From: Flavobacterium sasangense DSM 21067
GTDB lineage: Bacteria > Bacteroidota > Bacteroidia > Flavobacteriales > Flavobacteriaceae
Direction of reading: 5' to 3'
Assembly (NCBI RefSeq): GCF_000686885.1
Contig: NZ_JMLU01000016.1
Span: 18,385-82,384, forward strand
Length of the DNA: 64,000 bases
Shown in pieces: positions 46,920 through 54,438 of this stretch; the first letter of the stretch is position 1, and each line of letters starts with the position of its first letter. A model generated the notes under the pieces. It saw only the letters and a list, made by a program, of their open reading frames with translations, did not search any database and was not told where the DNA came from. Both the position numbers and the translations under genes were made by a program.

Positions 46920-49613
46920 TTAATTTTCAATATTTTTAACGGGTAAAGTGAATACAATACAAGCGCCTTTTACACTTGGTTGTACCCAAATTTTACCTTT
47001 GTGATGTTCTATAATTTGTTTGCAAATTGCCAATCCTAATCCGCTACCAACAGGTTTTTTGAAATTCTGATTGGACGCTTGATAAAATTTGTCAAATATA
47101 ACGTCAAAATCGTTAGGATTGATACCTTTTCCATTGTCTTGAACTGATGTTTCTATAAAATTATCCTTCTTTTTGACTTGAATGGTGATTAAACCATCGG
47201 TTTCGGGACAGAATTTAATGGCATTTGATAGTAAATTAGTCACTACTTGAATGATTCTATCTTCGTCATAATAAGCCATAACCGTGTCTTTACTTTCGAC
47301 ATAAACACTGATATTTCTATTCTTAATTAACTGTTTTAGTGGTTCAATCGAATGTTCAATCGTTGCAATTAAGTTGTTTTGTGTGGGATGAATGGTTTGT
47401 TTTCCGGTTTCGAATTTCTCTAAATCTAAAATTTTATCAATCAAACGATTTAATCGGTCAGATTCAGAAATGATATTTTGTAAAAACTGTTTTCGAAGTT
47501 CTTCTGGAATTTCATCATCGTCATGTAAAATTTCACTCGCAGCACGAATAGCGGTGATTGGCGTACGAAGTTCGTGTGTTACGGTGTCTAAAAATTCATC
47601 TTTTTGAATATCTTTTCGAACTAGTGTTTCATTGGCTTTTTGTAATTCGGAAGTGATTTTTTGCAATTGGTTTGAAGTTTCCGTCAATTTTTTATTAATG
47701 TTGATGTTTTCTTTTGATTCTTCAAGAATTTTCAAAACTTCAGGTAAAGTAACTTTTTCTTCTTTCACTACACTAGAAATCAGAATTCGTGCGGAAGCTG
47801 TTCCAATATGACCCGTTAATAAATTCTCTGCGAATTTTACTAATCTCGCATCAGCCAATTCTTGATCTTTATCGACGTTGTACTTCACATTGAAAATATT
47901 CATAGCACGTTTGGTACGTTCTTCACCTAAAAATCGAATTAAAACTTTTTCGATATCGCGTGTGTAAGCGGTTCCTTTCCAAACGAATGCATTCTCGTGA
48001 TTGGTGCTGTATTTATCAATATCCACATACATTTCGGCATAATTTCGTTCGCGATAATTTCCTTTAAAACTAACTGAAACCGCGAAATAAGTCAGCGCAT
48101 TGAATAACATACTCCAAAACAAAGCATGCGGAACAGGTTGCAAATAATCTAATCCGAAAAGTTGGAACGGTTTTAATAAACCAATTTTCATAAAACCTTC
48201 TGAAATAAAAGAACTTTCGCCATTGGTTAACCCAATTGAATAAGGAATTAAAAGTGTGTATAAGCAAATAATAAATCCGATTAAAATGCCGTAAATAGCG
48301 CCTAATCTTGAACCTCTTCTCCAGAAAATGGCTCCGAAAAATGCTGGCGCTAATTGGGCAATAATAACAAACGAAATCAATCCGATAGAAACCAAACTAT
48401 AATCTAATGCGAAGAATCGGTAAATGAAATATGCCGCGATAATTAATGAAAAGATTCCGATTTTACGAATGTTGACAATCTTTTTGTTGTTGATGATTTG
48501 TTCTTCGTTTTTTAATTTACCTAAGAAAGTATAAGGAATTAACAAGTTGTTACTCAACATAGTAGACAAACTGATGCTTGAAACAACAATCATGGATATT
48601 GCTGCTGAAAATCCGCCTAGGAAAACTAAAACTGTTAGTGTTTGATTATCAAAAAACTGCGGAATTAAAAGAGAATACGTGTCGGCATTGACATTTTTTC
48701 CATCAAATAATACATTTCCGCCCCAAGCAATTGGATAGACAAAAAGATTAAACAATAATAAGTATAAAGGAAATAACCAAATCGCCGTTTTAATATGACG
48801 TTCTCTGTTATTTTCTACCACAGACATTTGAAATTGTCTTGGCAATAAGAAAATAGCAAAAAGTGAAACCATACTCAAAAAGAACCAATTTAATCCTTGT
48901 TCTAATCCGCCAATGGTGTTTTTTTCTTTGAAGTTTTCTAAAATTGAAGCTTTCGCATAGATATCATCATAACCATCAAAAACAAAGAATGTTACGTAAA
49001 CTCCAACGATTAGGAAGAAAACTAATTTCAACACACTTTCCAAAGCAACAGCTGTTACAATTCCTTTTCGTTTTTCTGAAGCATCTACATAACGTGTTCC
49101 GTAATAAGAAGCAAATAAGGCTAAAGCGATAGCAACATAAGTTGTAGTATCATCAAAAATATAAGAACTTGTATTGGTTTGGGTTACGATGTGAAAGGTT
49201 TCCGAAATTGCTTTTAATTGTAACGCGATGTAAGGCAAAATTCCAGAAATACAAACTACTGTTACAATTGCACCTAAGAAACGACTATTACCATAACGAA
49301 GTGAAATAAAATCGGCAATACTTGAAATTTTATTTACTCTAGAAATACGAATAATCTTCTTTAAAATAATAATCCAAGCGGGAATAATAATGATGGGTCC
49401 AATATAAATGGGTAAATAGCCTAAACCTGAATTTGCTGCTACTCCGATACTTCCATAATACGTCCAAGCGGTACAATAAACCGCTAATGATAAAGAATAG
49501 ATATACGAATTATTGGTCCATTTGATGTTTTCTTTTTTCTCTGCCCAATGCGCAATAAAAAAAAGAATACCCAAGTAGCCTAATAAAATAAGTAAAAGAA
49601 TCGCACTATTCAT
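46920..49613 (-). CDS. Sodium/solute symporter fused to histidine kinase (CrbS-like)
   Basis: 897 residues. Residues 1 to about 500 are an SLC5-type symporter with about 12-13 membrane segments (ALQLKAISETF, YYGTRYVDASEKRKG, LPRQFQMSVVENN). A helical linker follows (about 590-650), then HisKA with His in DTVTHELRTPITAIRAASE, N-box NLLSNAIKFCPETD, DNGKGI and GSGLGLAICKQI. Related CrbS proteins sense or transport acetate and switch on acs. Its place upstream of both synthetases fits. The gene overlaps the small membrane protein gene by 8 bp. Confidence 0.93.
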   Translation of the reverse strand: MNSAILLLILLGYLGILFFIAHWAEKKENIKWTNNSYIYSLSLAVYCTAWTYYGSIGVAANSGLGYLPIYIGPIIIIPAWIIILKKIIRISRVNKISSIADFISLRYGNSRFLGAIVTVVCISGILPYIALQLKAISETFHIVTQTNTSSYIFDDTTTYVAIALALFASYYGTRYVDASEKRKGIVTAVALESVLKLVFFLIVGVYVTFFVFDGYDDIYAKASILENFKEKNTIGGLEQGLNWFFLSMVSLFAIFLLPRQFQMSVVENNRERHIKTAIWLFPLYLLLFNLFVYPIAWGGNVLFDGKNVNADTYSLLIPQFFDNQTLTVLVFLGGFSAAISMIVVSSISLSTMLSNNLLIPYTFLGKLKNEEQIINNKKIVNIRKIGIFSLIIAAYFIYRFFALDYSLVSIGLISFVIIAQLAPAFFGAIFWRRGSRLGAIYGILIGFIICLYTLLIPYSIGLTNGESSFISEGFMKIGLLKPFQLFGLDYLQPVPHALFWSMLFNALTYFAVSVSFKGNYRERNYAEMYVDIDKYSTNHENAFVWKGTAYTRDIEKVLIRFLGEERTKRAMNIFNVKYNVDKDQELADARLVKFAENLLTGHIGTASARILISSVVKEEKVTLPEVLKILEESKENININKKLTETSNQLQKITSELQKANETLVRKDIQKDEFLDTVTHELRTPITAIRAASEILHDDDEIPEELRKQFLQNIISESDRLNRLIDKILDLEKFETGKQTIHPTQNNLIATIEHSIEPLKQLIKNRNISVYVESKDTVMAYYDEDRIIQVVTNLLSNAIKFCPETDGLITIQVKKKDNFIETSVQDNGKGINPNDFDVIFDKFYQASNQNFKKPVGSGLGLAICKQIIEHHKGKIWVQPSVKGACIVFTLPVKNIEN

Positions 49614-49800
49614 AATAACGTTGTACTACAATCCAAGACATTAAAACTGAAAACAACCAAATCGAAAAAATATAAATGTAGATTACTGGAAATCCTAATA
49701 TATTATCAGCACTGTCAAATAGTAAAACGATTGGTAAGTTCAATACCAATAACAGTAACAACGATAAAACAACCAATTTTTGTTGATGTCTTTTTTTCAT
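49606..49800 (-). CDS. Small two-helix membrane protein before the symporter-kinase
   Basis: 64 residues with two membrane helices (about 8-27 and 37-58). FDSADNILGFPVIYIYIFSIW resembles the small DUF3311-type subunits often encoded before SLC5 symporters. The 8-bp overlap with the kinase gene supports a shared role, perhaps as partner of the transport half. Confidence 0.7.
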   Translation of the reverse strand: MKKRHQQKLVVLSLLLLLVLNLPIVLLFDSADNILGFPVIYIYIFSIWLFSVLMSWIVVQRYYE

Positions 49801-49875
49801 CTTTTATTCATATTTATAAAACCTAAAAGCCCTTATGTAAAATAAGAGCTTCTAAGTTAATTATATTTTTTTTAA

Positions 49876-50091
49876 TTAATCTTCATATTCGTCCGTGATT
49901 GCATACCATCCAAAAATAGTTAATCCGGTAACAACCATTGGTAAAAGTATAAAGAAAACAATAATTCCAAAAACTAAATCATCTTGTTTTCCTGAAGTTA
50001 ACTTTCCTCCAAAAATTCCAATCGAAAAATAGGCTATTGCAATTGCAAGTGCTATCCAAACGATTCCTAAATATTTTTTTACTGTGTTCAT
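49876..50091 (-). CDS. Small two-helix membrane protein (DUF6814-like)
   Basis: 71 residues with two membrane helices (about 8-28, 38-62) and an acidic C-terminus ITDEYED. It lies 12 bp after the MHS transporter and so is in its operon. Proteins like this accompany this transporter in related bacteria as far as I recall; function unknown. Confidence 0.7.
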   Translation of the reverse strand: MNTVKKYLGIVWIALAIAIAYFSIGIFGGKLTSGKQDDLVFGIIVFFILLPMVVTGLTIFGWYAITDEYED

Positions 50092-50103
50092 GATTATTAT
50101 TTT

Positions 50104-51645
50104 TTAGTCGTGAAGTGTATTAATTTTTCTATCAATGTAAATCATTCCAATAACGAAACATATAGCTGCTATTCCAATTGGATACCAAAGTCCTTCTAAA
50201 TAAAACTCAACATCACCGGCATCTTTAGCTGTGGTAACGAAATAGGTTGAAATAGCTGGAAGTAATCCACCAAATATACCATTTCCTACGTGATATGGCA
50301 ACGACATTGACGTATATCTAATCTTAACCGGGAACATTTCTACAAGGAATGCCGCAATTGGACCATAAACCATTGTTACAAAAATCACCTGAATGAAAAC
50401 CATTAACACTAAAAACCATTTATCGCTATTGTTAATCATTTTGGTCACTTTTGTTTCCACTCTGTCTTTCCCTTTATCATCTACCATTACTTTTCCACTT
50501 TCAAAATGGATAGTCTTGATTTCCTCTACGGTTGTTCCATCAGTATAAGCTTTAGTTGTAGTGTAGATGGAATCCATTTTAGTATCATCAATTTCTTTTA
50601 AAGAAGGAACTACTTTAGTTTGCTCGACAATTTCTGTTTTTAAAGCTAAATCTGTTGAAGCATACATGGCTCTGTAAATTGGTCGATACGCTAAAATAGC
50701 AATCAACATACCACTCATCATAATTACTTTTCTTCCTACTTTATCACTTAACCATCCAAATACAACAAAGAATGGAGTTCCTAATAAAAGCGCAATTCCT
50801 AATAATGTATCTACTTGAGAAGAATCAATACTTTGAACCGTTTTTAAGAAGTTCATGGCATAAAATTGTCCTGTATACCAAACAACACCTTGTCCCATTG
50901 TAGCACCAAATAAAGCTAAAAGAACAAATTTTAAATTGAATTTATTTCCAAAACTCTCTTTTAATGGATTTGTAGATGTTTTTCCTTCCGATTTTGCTTT
51001 CGCGAAAGCTGGAGATTCGTGCATATTTTTACGAATCAAGAACGAAACATAAACCATAACAATAGAAACCCAAAACGGTACTCTCCAACCCCACTCATCA
51101 AACGCTTCTTTAGACATTAATCCTTTAGTAAGTAAGATTACCATTAAGGAAATAAATAAACCTACAGTTGCTGTAGTTTGAATCCATGAAGTCCAATATC
51201 CTTTTTCGTTTTTTGGAGCGTGTTCGGCTACATAAGTTGCGGCTCCACCATATTCACCACCAAGAGCTAAACCTTGAAGTAAACGAAGAATCAATACTAA
51301 AACAGGTGCTGCATAGCCAATTGTTTCAAAACTTGGAATACAACCAATTACAAAAGTAGCTCCTCCCATTAACATTAAAGTTACCATGAAAGTATACTTT
51401 CTTCCAATTAAATCTCCTAATCTACCAAAGAAAAGGGCTCCAAACGGACGCACTACGAAACCTGCAGCAAATGTTGCTAATGTTGATAAGAAAGCCGCTG
51501 TTGGATTGTCAGAAGGGAAAAATTTAGTAGATAAAACTACTGCTAAACTTCCAAAAATGTAGAAGTCATACCATTCAATCATTGTTCCCATAGAGGAAGC
51601 CGAAATAACTTTCCAGATTCCTTTTGATGATTTGTTATCGCTCAT
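50104..51645 (-). CDS. MFS transporter of the metabolite:H+ symporter (ProP-like) family
   Basis: 513 residues with 12 membrane segments. MGTMIEWYDFYIFGSLA, RPFGALFFGRLGDLIGRKYT and LALGGEYGGAATYVAEHAP are hallmarks of MHS carriers for carboxylates, betaine and similar solutes. An extra hydrophilic segment of about 85 residues (about 323-408, rich in Lys/Glu/Thr) is inserted around the loop before TM9, absent from ProP-type proteins of about 430 residues. The porin upstream and short-chain acid genes downstream suggest uptake of a carboxylic acid; an aromatic acid for the neighbouring locus is an alternative. Confidence 0.88.
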   Translation of the reverse strand: MSDNKSSKGIWKVISASSMGTMIEWYDFYIFGSLAVVLSTKFFPSDNPTAAFLSTLATFAAGFVVRPFGALFFGRLGDLIGRKYTFMVTLMLMGGATFVIGCIPSFETIGYAAPVLVLILRLLQGLALGGEYGGAATYVAEHAPKNEKGYWTSWIQTTATVGLFISLMVILLTKGLMSKEAFDEWGWRVPFWVSIVMVYVSFLIRKNMHESPAFAKAKSEGKTSTNPLKESFGNKFNLKFVLLALFGATMGQGVVWYTGQFYAMNFLKTVQSIDSSQVDTLLGIALLLGTPFFVVFGWLSDKVGRKVIMMSGMLIAILAYRPIYRAMYASTDLALKTEIVEQTKVVPSLKEIDDTKMDSIYTTTKAYTDGTTVEEIKTIHFESGKVMVDDKGKDRVETKVTKMINNSDKWFLVLMVFIQVIFVTMVYGPIAAFLVEMFPVKIRYTSMSLPYHVGNGIFGGLLPAISTYFVTTAKDAGDVEFYLEGLWYPIGIAAICFVIGMIYIDRKINTLHD

Positions 51646-51665
51646 AATTTAATTGTATTAGTTTG

Positions 51666-53042
51666 TTATAAATAGATTTGTAATTGTATGATGAATTCAC
51701 CTTTGTATTTATCAATTTTGTCAACTGCTGTGTAAACTGGACGTGTTGAATATTGTGCAGTAATTTTGGCATGGTGACCATCTAAGAAAAAGTTAGCACC
51801 TAAATCAAATTGGCTACTTGCTTTTTCTAAAGCATCAAAGTTTTTATAAGTATACGCTCCAAATGGCTGAATTCTCACTTTTGGTTTTTCGTTTTTATTT
51901 GGTAATAAAACACCCGCTTGTGTATACCAAATATTTCCTGTTCCTACCATTGGTTGTAAATTTCCTGCTCCCGCTAATGCTGGTGAACCTGTAAAAGTAG
52001 GATCCATTACTCCTTCGTTCATAATTCCAAGGTTTCTTAAATAATTAGGTCCGAAATCATAATTATAGAAAACACTGTAAGCGGTAATTGCCATTTTTTT
52101 CTCTTTAGCACCAATTGGCATATCTAAGAAAACATCTCCAGCAAATAAACTAATAGCATGTTCTTTAATTACACCATTTACAGAAGTTTGGGTTCCTTTT
52201 GGTGCATTATAAAAACCAGCTCCAATATTGAACATCTTTTTAGTTCCTAAATAAGTTCCCACTTTATAAGGCAAAAAGTTAGCTTCTTTATCAAAGAATT
52301 GATATTCCACATAACCTGCTTTAGACCACTGTGTAGTATTGTTATTATCAACAGCTTTTGCAATACTCGCATCGGTAACATTTGTTGGTGTTTGATTTGT
52401 TGCAAAAGGTTTATTGATACTAAAACGATATTCGAATTTGTTGTATTTTCCTTTAGCAAAAATTCCAATTTGTCTAGCAAACTGATCTGAATTCTCAATC
52501 AAAGGCCAGTTGAAAATTGGTGCATCAACAGTTAAATAATTTAAAGTAGATGACATTGTCATACGAGATAATCCCATATAATAATGCAATCCAGCTCCTA
52601 CTGACAAACTAAAGGGTTTTGATTCTTTAGGTAAAACTACAGCATATTCATTCCATGCATCATGAAAGAATAAACCTGGTTTTTTTCCAGCTCCATAGCC
52701 ACCAGTTCCAGCCGAACCTGAAGCACCTCCATTAATAAAAGTTTGATTGTTTATCCCTATATGAGTCAAAATCATATAACGAGGAGAAATTTGTGCATAA
52801 GCTAATAATCGCAAACGACGTAAGCCTGCGTCTTCATGACTAGAAACAGATTCGTCTCCAATCATCGAACCCGGATTCAAATCGGTTGAACGAAGCCAAA
52901 CTTGATTCCATGCAATAAAACGCATGTATTTGGTTCCTTCTGGATTTAAATTGAATTTTAAACCTCCACCGTAATCAGGCGAACCCTGAGCAGATACTAG
53001 CAGAGATAGCAATAATCCTGAAATAGTTAGTAATTTTTTCAT
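51666..53042 (-). CDS. Outer-membrane porin
   Basis: 458 residues with a signal peptide (MKKLLTISGLLLSLLVSAQG) and a beta-barrel pattern ending in FIIQLQIYL. GLKFNLNPEGTKYMRFIAWNQVWLR starts the barrel. It lies 20 bp before the MHS transporter and is probably the outer-membrane channel for the same solute. Assignment to a specific porin family is uncertain. Confidence 0.75.
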   Translation of the reverse strand: MKKLLTISGLLLSLLVSAQGSPDYGGGLKFNLNPEGTKYMRFIAWNQVWLRSTDLNPGSMIGDESVSSHEDAGLRRLRLLAYAQISPRYMILTHIGINNQTFINGGASGSAGTGGYGAGKKPGLFFHDAWNEYAVVLPKESKPFSLSVGAGLHYYMGLSRMTMSSTLNYLTVDAPIFNWPLIENSDQFARQIGIFAKGKYNKFEYRFSINKPFATNQTPTNVTDASIAKAVDNNNTTQWSKAGYVEYQFFDKEANFLPYKVGTYLGTKKMFNIGAGFYNAPKGTQTSVNGVIKEHAISLFAGDVFLDMPIGAKEKKMAITAYSVFYNYDFGPNYLRNLGIMNEGVMDPTFTGSPALAGAGNLQPMVGTGNIWYTQAGVLLPNKNEKPKVRIQPFGAYTYKNFDALEKASSQFDLGANFFLDGHHAKITAQYSTRPVYTAVDKIDKYKGEFIIQLQIYL

Positions 53043-53140
53043 AATTTAAGTTTTGGTTAGTTGTGCATTTCTGCATGACCAAATTCTAAAAATATGTTAA
53101 TGAAAAAAATTACAATATATATTTTTGTTAAAGAGTATAG

Positions 53141-53560
53141 TTAATCTTTAAAACGCTCCCATTTTATGAGCATAAACTTATCTCCAAGCTCTGTAATAAT
53201 CATACCGGCACCAGACAATTGGTCTTTATTTTGAAGGAATTCAACGAGCTCATTATGCTTAAAAATCTTATAAGTAGGATGATAATTAGGATGTGGTGGT
53301 TTCTTGATTTTAAACTCTTTCACCCAATTACTAATAGATACGTGCGAAACACCAATAATACGCTCGATTTCTCTAAAACTTAAGCCTTCTAAATACAATT
53401 GCAAAGCCTTAGTTACATAGTAATCATCTATCTTTTTTCCTAATTTATTGACAGTAAAGTAATAATTGCACGATTTACATAAATAGCGCTGTCTATCTTT
53501 GATGATGCCACTTTTTACAATATTGTCACTTTGACATTTTGGACAGGATAAAATCTCCAT
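53141..53560 (-). CDS. InsA-like zinc-ribbon/HTH protein, candidate regulator
   Basis: 139 residues. N-terminal zinc ribbon (C6, C9, C28, C31) as in IS1 InsA, then a helix-turn-helix (about 55-80, LSFREIERIIGVSHVSISNW), then about 50 residues without similarity to a DDE nuclease. No second transposase frame and no IS1 ends are present, so this is probably a domesticated InsA-type DNA-binding protein. It lies between the porin operon and the aromatic-acid genes, divergent from the latter. It may regulate one or both. Confidence 0.75.
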   Translation of the reverse strand: MEILSCPKCQSDNIVKSGIIKDRQRYLCKSCNYYFTVNKLGKKIDDYYVTKALQLYLEGLSFREIERIIGVSHVSISNWVKEFKIKKPPHPNYHPTYKIFKHNELVEFLQNKDQLSGAGMIITELGDKFMLIKWERFKD

Positions 53561-53565
53561 ATATA

Positions 53566-53602
53566 TAATTTTTGCATAAATATACTAATTTTGCAAAATA
53601 TA
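53566..53602. promoter_or_regulatory. Direct repeats around TTTTGCA before the InsA-like gene
   Basis: TAATTTTTGCATAAATATA (53566-53584) and TAATTTTGCAAAATATA (53586-53602) are repeated with a 20-bp step, just upstream of the start codon at 53560 on the minus strand. The second includes the palindrome TTTTGCAAAA. The place suits autoregulation. Confidence 0.5.
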
Positions 53603-53734
53603 CAAAAAATAATATCGTAAAAATTTTAAATCATTTTTTTACTTCTTTCAATTTTTAGGTTTTAAAATTATGAATAGTATAATTTTAGCTCAAAATCACT
53701 ACATTTTTAATTTTGATAAAATGAAAAAAAATCC

Positions 53735-53760
53735 ATTTTTGTTGTGAAAAAGTATAGTTA
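53735..53760 (+). promoter_or_regulatory. Motif ATTTTTGTT / AAAAAGTATAGTTA before the catabolic genes
   Basis: ATTTTTGTT (53735-53743), three bases, and AAAAAGTATAGTTA (53747-53760). Almost the same motif, without the three bases, stands at 53121-53143 on the other side of the InsA-like gene. Either shared operator or a repeat that flanked an insertion. Confidence 0.5.
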
Positions 53761-53792
53761 TTTTATTTAATTTGTAGAAACAACACAAAACC

Positions 53793-54398
53793 ATGCAATT
53801 CGATATTAATAATACAGAATCTTCCGCTTTATACAAGCTCTTAACAGGTACTGTTATTCCAAGACCAATAGGTTGGATTTCAACAATTGATACAGAAGGA
53901 ATCAACAACCTTGCTCCTTTTTCTTTCTTTAATGTGGTGAGCGAAGATCCACCACACGTGATGTTTTCCACCGTTCGAACTGGAAACAAAAACAAAGACA
54001 CCTTAAATAATATATTAGAAAACAAACAATTCGTAGTTAACTTAGTTACCGAAGAAGTTGTAGAACAGATGAATACCACTTCTCAAAGTGTAGCTTCTGA
54101 TGTTGATGAATTTGAATTAGCAAGTGTTACTCCTATTGATTCAATTTATATCAAACCAAAACGAGTAAAAGAAAGCTTGGTGCATTTTGAGTGCGAAATG
54201 GTACATCATTATTTTATCGAAAATCATCAAAATGGTGGCGCTTGTATTATCATTGGTAAAATAATAACGATGCATATTGATGATTCTATTTTATTGGAAA
54301 ATCACAGAATCAATTTAGACACATACAAACCTGTTGCCCGTTTAGCAGGTTCCAATTACAGTAAATTAGGAGAAATTTTCTCAATCAAAAGACAATAA
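53793..54398 (+). CDS. Flavin reductase / FMN-binding split-barrel protein
   Basis: 201 residues of the split-barrel flavin reductase family: TGTVIPRPIGWISTID, NLAPFSFFNVVSEDPPHVMF and NKDTLNNI are the typical FMN-contact regions. It could supply reduced flavin, but the fused monooxygenase downstream has its own FAD and NAD(P)H-linked reductase-like half, so an independent reduction or oxygenation role in the pathway is also possible. First gene of the catabolic row. Confidence 0.85.
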   Translation: MQFDINNTESSALYKLLTGTVIPRPIGWISTIDTEGINNLAPFSFFNVVSEDPPHVMFSTVRTGNKNKDTLNNILENKQFVVNLVTEEVVEQMNTTSQSVASDVDEFELASVTPIDSIYIKPKRVKESLVHFECEMVHHYFIENHQNGGACIIIGKIITMHIDDSILLENHRINLDTYKPVARLAGSNYSKLGEIFSIKRQ

Positions 54399-54399
54399 C

Positions 54400-54433
54400 T
54401 AATTATCAATTATCCATTGTTAATTATCAATTA
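54400..54433. repeat. Direct repeat TAATTATCAATTA, 21-bp period
   Basis: Two exact copies of the 13-mer (54400-54412 and 54421-54433) fill the 40-bp gap before the monooxygenase gene. The unit is nearly palindromic. No promoter seen in it. Confidence 0.7.
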
Positions 54434-54438
54434 AAAAC

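Noticed and set aside
53141..53560. Active IS1 element
   Set aside because: Only the InsA-like part is present; there is no DDE transposase frame and no IS1 terminal inverted repeat near it.
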